Assembly (NCBI GenBank): GCA_963643925.1
Contig: CAVINS010000001.1
Location: 41,233-105,232 of the forward strand
Reading direction: 5' to 3'
From: Phocaeicola_A sp963643925
GTDB taxonomy: Bacteria > Bacteroidota > Bacteroidia > Bacteroidales > Bacteroidaceae
Length of the DNA stretch: 64,000 nt
Position 1 is the stretch's first letter. Each line of letters starts with the position of its first letter. The notes under the pieces were generated by a model that searched no databases, had not been told where the DNA came from, and was given only the letters and a program-made list of their open reading frames with translations. Shown one piece after another: positions 18,394 to 26,670 of this stretch. The position numbers were made by a program, and so were the translations under genes.

Positions 18394-18465
18394 GAGACAA
18401 TGGCCCGCCATCAACTGAGAATAAAGTTGATGGTGGGCCAATTGTCTTCTCTTGTCACCGAAATC
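18394..18465 (-). repeat. 72-bp hairpin element, copy B (3' of the GH78 fusion)
   Basis: Second copy of the element at 12666-12737. Its arms pair closely (GACAATGGCCCGCCATCAACT with AGTTGATGG...GTC), giving a stem of about 20 bp. It lies 53 nt after the GH78-fusion stop codon. No U-tract follows, so it may be a transcript 3'-end stabiliser or a mobile hairpin and not a simple terminator. Confidence 0.85.
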
Positions 18466-18518
18466 ACATTCCCGGGCGTTTGCAGTGACTTACCTCAATG
18501 CCCGAGGATAGACTCTTA

Positions 18519-21500
18519 TTATTTCTCTCCCAGAGCGACAGCTGGGTCGATGCACATGTATTTCACGCGCTGGCGGCGCCAAGTGTAGACCACGTGGAGC
18601 TTGCCGTCGCTGCCTTGAATGATGCTGGGGTAGGAGTATTGGCTGATGGGGCTGTCCTCGAGGGTGAGCAGATGGCGCCAGTGGATGCCGTCGTCGGAAA
18701 CGGCGAGGCTGAGCGGTGTGCGCGATCCCTTGGGGGTGCCGGGCAGTGTCTCGAAGTTGTTGTAGACCAACACGTGGCGGCCATCCTTCAGGGTGACGGC
18801 GTCGGTGCCGGAGTTGTTGTTCTCTATATCGAGCAGAGTCACCTTGCTCCATGTCTCGCCGCGGTCGTTGCTCCAGCTGGTGGCCAGCTTGGCGTTGCGC
18901 GTGCGGCAGACCACCTGCAGGCGGCCGTCGCTGTGGCGGAGGATGCTGGGCTGTATGGCATAGATGGGCTGTGCACCCTTGCCCTTGATGGCCTCACCTC
19001 CCTCTTGGTCATCCAGGGCCGCGGCTCTGGCCTTACGCAGTTGGGTGGGCACACTCAGTTCGGCCTCCACGGGACCCACCTTGCGCCAGGTTTTCCCTTG
19101 GTCGTCCGACAGCTCGAAGTGGATGCGCCATCCGTGTCCCTCGGTACTGCTGGGTGCGATGATGCGTCCGTCCACATACTCGGGCTTGTTCTTCACCGGA
19201 CCCAGAAATCCTTCGGGCAACGGTTCCTTAGCACTCCACGTTTTACCGCCATCCTTCGAGCGGACCAACCATCCGCTCCAGTCGCCCACGCTGGTACCTA
19301 TCTTATAGAAGAGCAACAGCTCCTTCTTGCCGGGCACTTGGTAGAGGACGGGGTTCCAGCACGCCTTGCGGTAGGCGTTGTCCTTCTTACCCTTGAAGGT
19401 GACGGCCACCGGTCCGGCTGCTGCGGGGGTAGTCTTCTCCGTGATGCCAGCCCGTGCGGCGTTGGGGTCGCTCAGCGCGAACACTCCGTCGGCAGCAAGG
19501 TAGGGGGCGCTCCATTGGGTAGCTCCCTTCGGCTTGCGGCACACCCAGATGCAGCAGTTGGGGTTGCGTTCCTTGGTGCCTCCGAAGAAGGCAGCGACGA
19601 GGTCGCCGTTCTTCAGCTCCACGATGGTGGCGCCGTGGCACTCGGGGAACGAGGCCTGCTCGTAGAGGAACTGGTCGGTGAGAATGCCCTGACGCTCCTG
19701 CTTACCTTGTGTAGGGTCTAGCGGAATGGTCAGGTGGTATTTGCCCGAGGTCACACGCCACACGGTGGAGTTGCCTTCGGTGCGCAGCAGGGTGATGCCC
19801 TCCTGACTGATGGCCTTTGTGTCGGTGGTAGGCAGATAGACCTGTGCCGTGGTGTTGCAGGGCACAGTGATGTCCCATTGCAGCGTGACGAGGTCCTTCT
19901 TCCAGTGGCTTTCCACGGTACCGTAGAGGGTGTTGTACGATGCCTTCACGTAGCTTAGCTCCTGGATGGAGAAGTCGGGCTTCAGCATAATCTCCTTGTA
20001 GCCCGGCTGTGCGGGGTTGAAGCCCGCCAGGTCGCGGTAGAACCAGGGTATGAGGTCGCCCAGTATCATCACGTGGTTGCAGCTGTTCATCTTGCGGCTT
20101 GCCGTGTCGCCGTTCCACAGTTCCCAGATGGCTGTGGCTCCCTTCTTTATCATGTAGCCGTAGCTTGGGTAGGTGGTGTTGCTGGCCAACAGGTAGGCGA
20201 TGTCGCCCCGTCCGATGCGGGTCAGCTCGCGGAAGAGCCAGTTGACACCTATTACGCCGCAGCTGATGTGTCCGTTGTTGGTGGTGATGATGGCGCGCAC
20301 CAGGTTGCTACGCACCGCCTCGCGATACTCCTCGGGTACCATGTCGAATGCCAAGGGGAGGATGTTGGAGGTGACGGTGTTGTTGCCGTAGTAGATGCTG
20401 TCCGGGTAGAGGATGTGTGGTGCCTTCACGGGCGAGGTGCCGGGCTTCACGGTGAGGAAGACGGCATTGAACCGCTCCTTCATAGTGGAAGCCTCCTGCT
20501 CGTAGAAGTCGGCATCGGCCTGCAGTCCTTGCAGACGGGCAAACTCCGCCATCATCAGGCATACCTTATAATAATAGGCCGAGCTGATGAGCGAGCCGCT
20601 GGTGAGGCGGGCAGGGTCGGTGCTGTGAATCAGCTTCGGTGCTTCGGGCGGCATGCACCAGTCGCCGTATTTGTCGGCATTGATGACTCCGTCATTGGTT
20701 GTGTAGCCGTTGCGGATGGCGGCGAGCCACTTCTTGATGGAAGGGTAGTTCTTGCGGATAGGCTCGATGTTACCCTGCTGGCGGTAGAGCATGTCGCAGA
20801 TGACGGGGAACGACGAGGCCCACGTCATGGCCGGTGTGAAGTAGTTGTAGAAGGCGGGGCAGATGTCCGGAATGATGCCGTCCTCGCGCTGTGCCTCGCG
20901 CATGTCGTCGGTCCACTTGGCATACATGGTGCCGTTGTCGAACATGAAGTTCTCGCCCCACGTGCCCACGCAGTGGTCGCCCATCCAGGGTTGGCGCTCA
21001 TCGCGTTGCGGGCAGTCCAGGGGCACGCCCTTGTAGTTGCTCGACACGCCCCACCAGGCGTTGCGGTACACTTGGTTCATCACCGTGCTGCTGCACTCGA
21101 ACGAGCCGTTGTTCTCGAATCCGTCGTACACCACCTCTGAGGTGAGGTCGTCGGCGGTGAGGCCCTTGCAGCCGGTCACCTCGATGTACTGGAATCCATG
21201 GTATGAGAAGCGTGCTGCCCACGTGCTGCCTTGCTCCTTGCCGTTGCACACGTAGTAGTCGGTGCTGAGGCTGCTGCGAAGGTTCTCCACGTCGAGGTCC
21301 GCTCCGTCGTTCTTCACCCGCTCGGCATAGCGTATGCGGATGGTGTCGCCTGCCTCTGCCTTGGGCAGACGGATGCGCACGAAGCCGGCGGTATTCTGTC
21401 CGAAGTCCACCATGTAGCGGTCGCCGTACTGCTTGAAGGTGGCTGGCTTCAGTCGCTGCATCACCTTCATGTTGGGTGCGGAGTTGCCGCGCAGGGTGCC

Positions 21501-22496
21501 GTAGGGCAGGCTGACGCGTTGCGCCGCCAGCCAACGGGAGTCGTCGTAGCCTGGTAGGGTCCAGTCGCCCAATTCCATGCGGGCATCGTAGATCTCGCCG
21601 TCGTACTCGTTGTTGCTGCGTATAGGACCTTGTGCGGTGAGCTTCCAGTCTGTGTCGCTGTTGATGCGTTGCGTGGCTCCGTTCTCATACTCGATGATGA
21701 GGTTGAGTCGCATCTTGGGGTAGCCGAAGTTAGCTATCTTGTAGGGCTTGTTCTTTTGTCGCATGGTGTAGTAGCGGCCGTTGCCCAGGGTAACACCGAT
21801 GGCATTGTCGGCGCTAGCACTACGCAGTTGTTGGGTGACATCGAACGAGTTGTAGATGCAGGTGCGGCGGTAGTCGCTGGTGGCTGGTGCCAACTGTTGG
21901 TCGCCGATGCGCTGTCCGTTGACGAAGAGCTCATACATGCCCAGTCCGCAGATGTGTAGCGTGGCCCGTTTGATGGCTTGCTTCTGGGTCTTGAACTCCC
22001 GGCGCAGGTAGCGTGCGCTGAGCTGACTGTGCATCACCTCCTTGTCCCACTCGAAGGCGCCGTCCCAGCCAATCCATTGGCCGCGCCACTGCAGTTCGCC
22101 CATCATGCCCATGCCCCACTCGGCGGGTTCGCTCCAAGGGGATTCGCCTCGGGTGGTGGTCACTTTCACTTTCCAGTAGTAGTGGCCGTTGCTCTTCAGC
22201 GCAGGTCCCCCGTAGGGCACCCATGCCGACTGGTCGGACTCCACTGTGCCTGAGTCCCACACGTCGCCTTCGCCGGCGGCGAGTTTCTCGGGCGTGGTGG
22301 CCACCAGTATGTGGTAAGCCGTCTGCATCACCCCGTTCTCGTCGGAGGTGATGATCCAGCTGAGCCGGGGCTGCGCACGCTCCACGTTGAGCGGAGCCTC
22401 GAGACGTTCGGTGAGCAGCTGGCCCACGTTCACCGCCGCCTGTGTTATTAAGGTGACGAGGAACGTCAGTAGGAATGAACCGATTCGTTTCATCAT
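18519..22496 (-). CDS. GH78 alpha-L-rhamnosidase fused to a sialidase-like BNR propeller
   Basis: Secreted two-enzyme protein of 1325 residues. Residues about 20-930 form a complete GH78 alpha-L-rhamnosidase: N-terminal beta-sandwiches (GLGMYELFVNGQRIGD), the (alpha/alpha)6 catalytic part with DCPQRDERQPWMGD, and the C-terminal sandwich. After a short linker (TQGKQERQG) comes a second domain, residues about 940-1325, of the BNR_2 sialidase-like superfamily. It opens with FPECHGATIVELKNGDLVAAFFGGT and has three Asp-boxes (SKDGGKTW, SDDQGKTW, SNDRGETW). The sialidase FRIP motif is not seen, so true sialidase activity is doubtful. It is the last gene of the glycosidase operon. A terminator-like hairpin precedes it and hairpin copy B follows. 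Removal of an L-rhamnose plus the acidic sugar beneath it is my inference. Confidence 0.88.
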   Translation of the reverse strand: MMKRIGSFLLTFLVTLITQAAVNVGQLLTERLEAPLNVERAQPRLSWIITSDENGVMQTAYHILVATTPEKLAAGEGDVWDSGTVESDQSAWVPYGGPALKSNGHYYWKVKVTTTRGESPWSEPAEWGMGMMGELQWRGQWIGWDGAFEWDKEVMHSQLSARYLRREFKTQKQAIKRATLHICGLGMYELFVNGQRIGDQQLAPATSDYRRTCIYNSFDVTQQLRSASADNAIGVTLGNGRYYTMRQKNKPYKIANFGYPKMRLNLIIEYENGATQRINSDTDWKLTAQGPIRSNNEYDGEIYDARMELGDWTLPGYDDSRWLAAQRVSLPYGTLRGNSAPNMKVMQRLKPATFKQYGDRYMVDFGQNTAGFVRIRLPKAEAGDTIRIRYAERVKNDGADLDVENLRSSLSTDYYVCNGKEQGSTWAARFSYHGFQYIEVTGCKGLTADDLTSEVVYDGFENNGSFECSSTVMNQVYRNAWWGVSSNYKGVPLDCPQRDERQPWMGDHCVGTWGENFMFDNGTMYAKWTDDMREAQREDGIIPDICPAFYNYFTPAMTWASSFPVICDMLYRQQGNIEPIRKNYPSIKKWLAAIRNGYTTNDGVINADKYGDWCMPPEAPKLIHSTDPARLTSGSLISSAYYYKVCLMMAEFARLQGLQADADFYEQEASTMKERFNAVFLTVKPGTSPVKAPHILYPDSIYYGNNTVTSNILPLAFDMVPEEYREAVRSNLVRAIITTNNGHISCGVIGVNWLFRELTRIGRGDIAYLLASNTTYPSYGYMIKKGATAIWELWNGDTASRKMNSCNHVMILGDLIPWFYRDLAGFNPAQPGYKEIMLKPDFSIQELSYVKASYNTLYGTVESHWKKDLVTLQWDITVPCNTTAQVYLPTTDTKAISQEGITLLRTEGNSTVWRVTSGKYHLTIPLDPTQGKQERQGILTDQFLYEQASFPECHGATIVELKNGDLVAAFFGGTKERNPNCCIWVCRKPKGATQWSAPYLAADGVFALSDPNAARAGITEKTTPAAAGPVAVTFKGKKDNAYRKACWNPVLYQVPGKKELLLFYKIGTSVGDWSGWLVRSKDGGKTWSAKEPLPEGFLGPVKNKPEYVDGRIIAPSSTEGHGWRIHFELSDDQGKTWRKVGPVEAELSVPTQLRKARAAALDDQEGGEAIKGKGAQPIYAIQPSILRHSDGRLQVVCRTRNAKLATSWSNDRGETWSKVTLLDIENNNSGTDAVTLKDGRHVLVYNNFETLPGTPKGSRTPLSLAVSDDGIHWRHLLTLEDSPISQYSYPSIIQGSDGKLHVVYTWRRQRVKYMCIDPAVALGEK

Positions 22497-22519
22497 AATG
22501 TATCTCTTGATTCTTTAAT

Positions 22520-22571
22520 GAAAAAAGAGAAGGGAAAGAGGGAGTGTAGATACTCTCTTTTCCCTTCTCTT
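22520..22571 (-). terminator. Intercistronic terminator between GH140 and the GH78 fusion
   Basis: A stem of about 20 bp built from AAGAGAAGGGAAA and TTTCCCTTCTCTT arms, followed on the minus strand by TTTTTT (22521-22526). It sits in the 84-bp gap between two same-strand enzyme genes, so it probably reduces expression of the last operon gene. Confidence 0.8.
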
Positions 22572-22580
22572 GCTATTTTA

Positions 22581-24008
22581 TTAGTATTTTGTCGGAATGT
22601 TGGTCTGTTCCTTGGTGAGGTAGTTCTTGGAGGCATCCACAGCGATGAGGACGCGGTCGTTGCCGGCACCGGAGGCACCGTCGAAATGGAACGGCTGCAC
22701 CTTGCTGTCGAACTCGCCCACGTACTGAAGCGAGCCGTCGGTAACGCTATACCACCACACGTTCTTCTTCGCACCGGAGATCTTGCTCAGGTCGAGCTTC
22801 ATGGGGCGGTTGGTGTAGTTGTAGACCAACAGGTAGTCCGTGCCGCGGGTGGCGATGACACGCTCGTAGCGCGTTCCGTTCTCCTCGGCGATGATGCTCT
22901 GGTCGGGCACACGCTCGAAGAAGGGGAACGTGAGGATGAGGTTCTTCAAGTACTGCATTTGGCTGTATCCGGGGTCCTTCATACCCTCGTACCAGGTCTT
23001 GTTGGCTCCGTAGCCACCGTCGTTGGCCACCTTCAGCATCTGCATGATGGAGTTGTGACCGTAAGTGTGGCCGAATGAGCCGGCGAAGACTGACCAGTAG
23101 GCGTAGCGGCGTACGTCTGGAGCCTGCCAGCGCGGCTGCTTCGGATCGTGCAGTCCTTGCGGGATGTCCTCGTAGCTAGGCTCGGCATCGAGGATAGGTT
23201 TGGCGGGAGTCTTGGCCCAACCAGCCTCCACGTAGCGCCAGTTGTCCTCGGCCACGGCAGCTTCGGCCTTGTCGTCGCCGTCGCCCTTCACTTGGTCGTA
23301 GCGGCGGTGTCCGCTCTGGAACATGTTAAAATCGAGCCAGTCGGCATCGTGGAACCAGTAGATGGACGACGTACGACCGAAGGGGTGGTAGGTCATCAGG
23401 TGGTTTTTGTCGATGCTCTTGATGGTGCGTGCCAAGGTGTTCCACTGGTCGGGGTTGATGTCGCCGCGCACGTCGCCACCCATAATCCAGATGATGTTGG
23501 GTGAGTTCTTGTAGCGATTGGCGAGGAACTTACCATATGCCTCGGCATCCTTCACGCTCATGAGGCCCTGTTTCACAAGCCCGCCCCAGATGCACACCAT
23601 GCCGATGTAGATACCGTTCTGCTCGGCCTTTTGGATGATGTAGTCCATGTGGTCCCAGTATCCGTAGACCCCTTTCTTGTTGATGTCCTTGAAGTTGAAT
23701 CCGTCCGGGTGGGAGAACTGTCCGTATTCGTTGATGGCGGGCACGCCGTTGATGACCTGTATTTGCACCACGTTGAAGCCTGCTTGGTGGCAGTGGTTGA
23801 GGTAGTAGCTTGCCTCGTTGCGGTCGAGTCGCTCGGGCAGCAACCAGCCGGTGTCGCCCAGCCAGAAGAACGGTGTGCCGTTCTCGTGTTGCAGGTACCG
23901 TCCGTTGTCGGACACTTTCAGTTTACCGTTTTTCCAGGGCACGCTCTGTGCGCTGAGGGTGCTTGCCAACAGGAGGCAGAGCAATGATAAGAGTGTAATC
24001 TTCTTCAT
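22581..24008 (-). CDS. GH140 (DUF4038) endo-apiosidase-like glycosidase
   Basis: Secreted TIM-barrel enzyme of the DUF4038 family, with a C-terminal beta-sandwich (DUF-type collagen-binding-like) domain. It is the family of the B. thetaiotaomicron apiosidase BT1012, which cuts the apiose-galacturonic acid bond that ties RG-II side chains A and B to the backbone. The putative catalytic residues lie in IWIMGGDVRGD (Asp179, acid/base) and PILDAEPSYED (Glu276, nucleophile). 475 residues fits the family. The N-terminal FFWLGDTGWLLPERL and GYWDHMDYI motifs are typical. The neighbouring GH95, methylesterase and GH142/143 genes strongly support an RG-II role. Confidence 0.88.
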   Translation of the reverse strand: MKKITLLSLLCLLLASTLSAQSVPWKNGKLKVSDNGRYLQHENGTPFFWLGDTGWLLPERLDRNEASYYLNHCHQAGFNVVQIQVINGVPAINEYGQFSHPDGFNFKDINKKGVYGYWDHMDYIIQKAEQNGIYIGMVCIWGGLVKQGLMSVKDAEAYGKFLANRYKNSPNIIWIMGGDVRGDINPDQWNTLARTIKSIDKNHLMTYHPFGRTSSIYWFHDADWLDFNMFQSGHRRYDQVKGDGDDKAEAAVAEDNWRYVEAGWAKTPAKPILDAEPSYEDIPQGLHDPKQPRWQAPDVRRYAYWSVFAGSFGHTYGHNSIMQMLKVANDGGYGANKTWYEGMKDPGYSQMQYLKNLILTFPFFERVPDQSIIAEENGTRYERVIATRGTDYLLVYNYTNRPMKLDLSKISGAKKNVWWYSVTDGSLQYVGEFDSKVQPFHFDGASGAGNDRVLIAVDASKNYLTKEQTNIPTKY

Positions 24009-24054
24009 CTTTCGTATTGGTTTTAGTTTCTAATATTCTTGGTTTACACTTACC

Positions 24055-24079
24055 GACGTGGATAACCCACGTCTGGTAT
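24055..24079 (-). other. Small hairpin between GH95 and GH140
   Basis: GACGTGG and CCCACGTC arms around an ATAA loop in the 132-bp intergenic gap. No U-tract follows, so its role as a terminator or mRNA processing site is uncertain. Confidence 0.4.
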
Positions 24080-24140
24080 ACCTTATATGCATAGGCCCCA
24101 TCCGTCACACCCGTTTAGGGAGGAGTAGGAATGGAACCTT

Positions 24141-26645
24141 TTATTTCCCGATGAGCACATAACTCTTGCCCGCCTCGGTGGGTAGGTCGTAGAGGTAGGT
24201 CTTCGGCAGCGTCACCTTACCAAGCTGTGCCTCGCTGTTGATGAGCGGGTCTGCCACTTGGGTGAGTTGATAGAGCGGGTTGGGGTTATCCCCCTTGGCG
24301 CTCTTCAGCCCCTTGCCGCTGAGGCGACAGTGCGAACGCAGTCGGCAGTTGCCACCCTTGTGCGAGGTCACCGCGAGGCGGCTCACCTTACCATCCTTCC
24401 ATGCCAGGTCTATCTCGAAGCCGCCGCGGGCCATGAGTCCCTTCACCTCACCCTCTTTCCACAGAGTGGGCAGGGAGGGCAGCAGGAAGATGAAGCCGTC
24501 GTGACTCTGCATCAGCATCTCGGCGATGCCGGCCGTGCAGCCGAAGTTGCCGTCGATCTGGAAAGGCGGATGCGCGTCGAAGAGGTTGGGGTAGGTACCG
24601 CCGCGCTTCTTCTCGTTGCGTACCAGCGAGAGCTGGTCGGTGATAAGTTTGTAGGCATGGTCGCCGTCGAGCAGGCGGGCCCACAGGCATACCTTCCATC
24701 CCATGCTCCATCCCGTGGAGGGGTCACCCCGGTGGATGAGCGAGGTACGTGCTGCGTCGAACAGCTCGGGTGTGCGGTAGGGTGATATCTGGTTGCTCGG
24801 ATAGAGTGCGTAGAGGTGCGACACGTGGCGATGGGTATCATCGGGGTTGTCCCAGTCGAACATCCATTCCTGCAGTTGTCCCCAGCGGCCTATCTGCAGC
24901 GGAGCCATCTCTTTGAGGCGCTCCTGCAGTCGGGCAGCGTACTCCTTGTCGGTGCCCAATATCTCTGAGGCGGCAATCACCTCGTTCCAGAGGTCGAACA
25001 CCAGTTCCGTGTCCATCGAACAGCCGGCTGCCGTGGAGGCCTTGCCCCCACTGCCCGCATGGGTGTTCTCCGGCGAGTTGCTGGGGCACGCTACTAGCCA
25101 TCCGTGTGTGGGCTCCTTCACCATCGTCTCGTCGAAGAAGAGGGCGGCACCGCGCAGAATGGGGTAGACCTGACGCAGGAACTCCACATCGCCCGTGTAG
25201 AGGTAGTGCTCCCACAGGTGGCGGCAGAGCCAGGCACCACCGGATGCCCACATGCCCGAGGGGGCGTTGTCTATGGCACCGGTGACACGCCAGATGTCCG
25301 TGTTGTGGTGGAGCACCCAGCCATTGGAGCCGTACATCGTGCGTGCACTCTCCGCACCCGTCTCGCTCACCTCGCGGATGAGGCGGAACAGGGGCTCATT
25401 GAGCCAACTCAGGTTGGTCACCTCCGATGGCCAGTAGTTCATCTCGAGGTTGATGTTGCAGGTATATTTGCAGTCCCACGAGGGGAAGAGTTTGTCGTTC
25501 CAGATGCCCTGCAGGTTGGCTGCCTGTCCGCCCGGCTGCGAGCACGAGATGAGCAGGTAGCGGCCGAACTTGAAGTAGGTAGCCACCAAGAAGGCGTCGT
25601 TGGTCTGCTTGAACCGCTCTATGCGCAGGTCTGTAGGCACGTCGGCATACTGGTCGTCGCCTAGCCAGAGCGAGGCGGTGCCTATCTGCTGCCGGTAAGC
25701 GGCCACGTGTGACTGCTTCGCCTCATCGTACCCCTTGGTGAGCGCCTTTGTAAGGTACCCTTTGGCACGGGCCACAAAGTCGGCCGTGATGTCCTTATAG
25801 TTGACGAAGTTGGTGGCGATGGAGGTGTAGAGAACAGCTTCGTCGGCCCCTTCCACGGTGAGCACTCCGTCGCGACAGGTGGTCACACCACCTTTCGTCT
25901 TGGCGGTGACACGTCCTTGGAACTCTACCTTTCCCTTCAGCTTCTCGTGGAGCGAACTGACGCCTTGCAGTGTGATGTCGTCTCCGTCGGAGGCGATGAA
26001 TACATCCTGGTGAGGCGAGGTGAGGGTGGCGTTGAAGGTCACCTTAGTGGGTTGGTCTGCCGTGATGCGGGTGATGATGACCTGGTCGGTCAGCGACACG
26101 AAGGTCTCCCGTTGGTAGTTGACTCCATCCACCCTATAGTGTACCACGGCACGGGCCGAGTCGAGGCTCAGCTCGCGGTAGTAGTGGTCGTAGCGGGAGT
26201 GTCCGGGGAATGTGATGCGCAGGTCGCCGAAGCTCTGGTAGGGCATTCCCGAGTTGGTGCTGGCCTTCACGTGGGCCGTGGCAGCGTTCTGTGCTTCGAG
26301 GTATTTGCCCTCGAACACCAGTTGGCGAATCTTCGGTATCCACTCCAATGCCTCGGGGTTGGCGTTGTTGTTGGGCCGACCAGCCCAGATGGTCTCCTCG
26401 TTGAGCTGCATCTGTTCCGCGGCAGGGTTGCCATAGAGCATCACGCCCAACCGTCCGTTTCCCATCGGCAAGGCCTCGGTCCACACTTGTGCCGGTCTGT
26501 CGTACCATAGTTTATACTCTTGTGCCGAATGGTCCGTCGGCTGCACCTCGGCCATGCCGGGCAGACACGCTATTGTCAGCAAACCCATCACGAAGGAGGA
26601 CTTCCATCGTCCCCGCAGGGAAACTCTCTGTCTCATCATGCGCAT
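24141..26645 (-). CDS. GH95 alpha-L-fucosidase / alpha-L-galactosidase
   Basis: Secreted inverting enzyme of family GH95 (834 residues, complete). The N-terminal beta-sandwich opens with WYDRPAQVWTEALPMGNGRLG. The (alpha/alpha)6 domain has the family signatures LQGIWNDKLFPSW, NINLEMNYWPSE, VLHHNTDIW and the catalytic-region PSNSPENTHAG. Family members remove terminal alpha-1,2-L-fucose or alpha-L-galactose. The RG-II loci of B. thetaiotaomicron use a GH95 as an alpha-L-galactosidase on side chain A, so that activity is favoured here, but sequence inspection alone does not settle fucose against galactose. It starts 25 nt after the methylesterase gene. Confidence 0.92.
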   Translation of the reverse strand: MRMMRQRVSLRGRWKSSFVMGLLTIACLPGMAEVQPTDHSAQEYKLWYDRPAQVWTEALPMGNGRLGVMLYGNPAAEQMQLNEETIWAGRPNNNANPEALEWIPKIRQLVFEGKYLEAQNAATAHVKASTNSGMPYQSFGDLRITFPGHSRYDHYYRELSLDSARAVVHYRVDGVNYQRETFVSLTDQVIITRITADQPTKVTFNATLTSPHQDVFIASDGDDITLQGVSSLHEKLKGKVEFQGRVTAKTKGGVTTCRDGVLTVEGADEAVLYTSIATNFVNYKDITADFVARAKGYLTKALTKGYDEAKQSHVAAYRQQIGTASLWLGDDQYADVPTDLRIERFKQTNDAFLVATYFKFGRYLLISCSQPGGQAANLQGIWNDKLFPSWDCKYTCNINLEMNYWPSEVTNLSWLNEPLFRLIREVSETGAESARTMYGSNGWVLHHNTDIWRVTGAIDNAPSGMWASGGAWLCRHLWEHYLYTGDVEFLRQVYPILRGAALFFDETMVKEPTHGWLVACPSNSPENTHAGSGGKASTAAGCSMDTELVFDLWNEVIAASEILGTDKEYAARLQERLKEMAPLQIGRWGQLQEWMFDWDNPDDTHRHVSHLYALYPSNQISPYRTPELFDAARTSLIHRGDPSTGWSMGWKVCLWARLLDGDHAYKLITDQLSLVRNEKKRGGTYPNLFDAHPPFQIDGNFGCTAGIAEMLMQSHDGFIFLLPSLPTLWKEGEVKGLMARGGFEIDLAWKDGKVSRLAVTSHKGGNCRLRSHCRLSGKGLKSAKGDNPNPLYQLTQVADPLINSEAQLGKVTLPKTYLYDLPTEAGKSYVLIGK

Positions 26646-26670
26646 TCTTATACTATATTATATATGTGTA

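Larger units (their letters stand above)
17692..18518. other. 827-bp gene-free region between the GH78 fusion and susC
   Basis: No supported gene. It contains repeat array 2 (18068-18171) and hairpin copy B (18394-18465). A 158-codon plus frame at 17889-18365 runs through the tandem repeat and has no family features. A promoter for susC is expected here but none matches the consensus. Confidence 0.65.

Noticed and set aside
18519..19700. True sialidase (GH33)
   Set aside because: The fold signature and Asp-boxes fit the BNR superfamily, but the FRIP arginine motif is not seen and no other sialic-acid gene is nearby. I kept the label sialidase-like.
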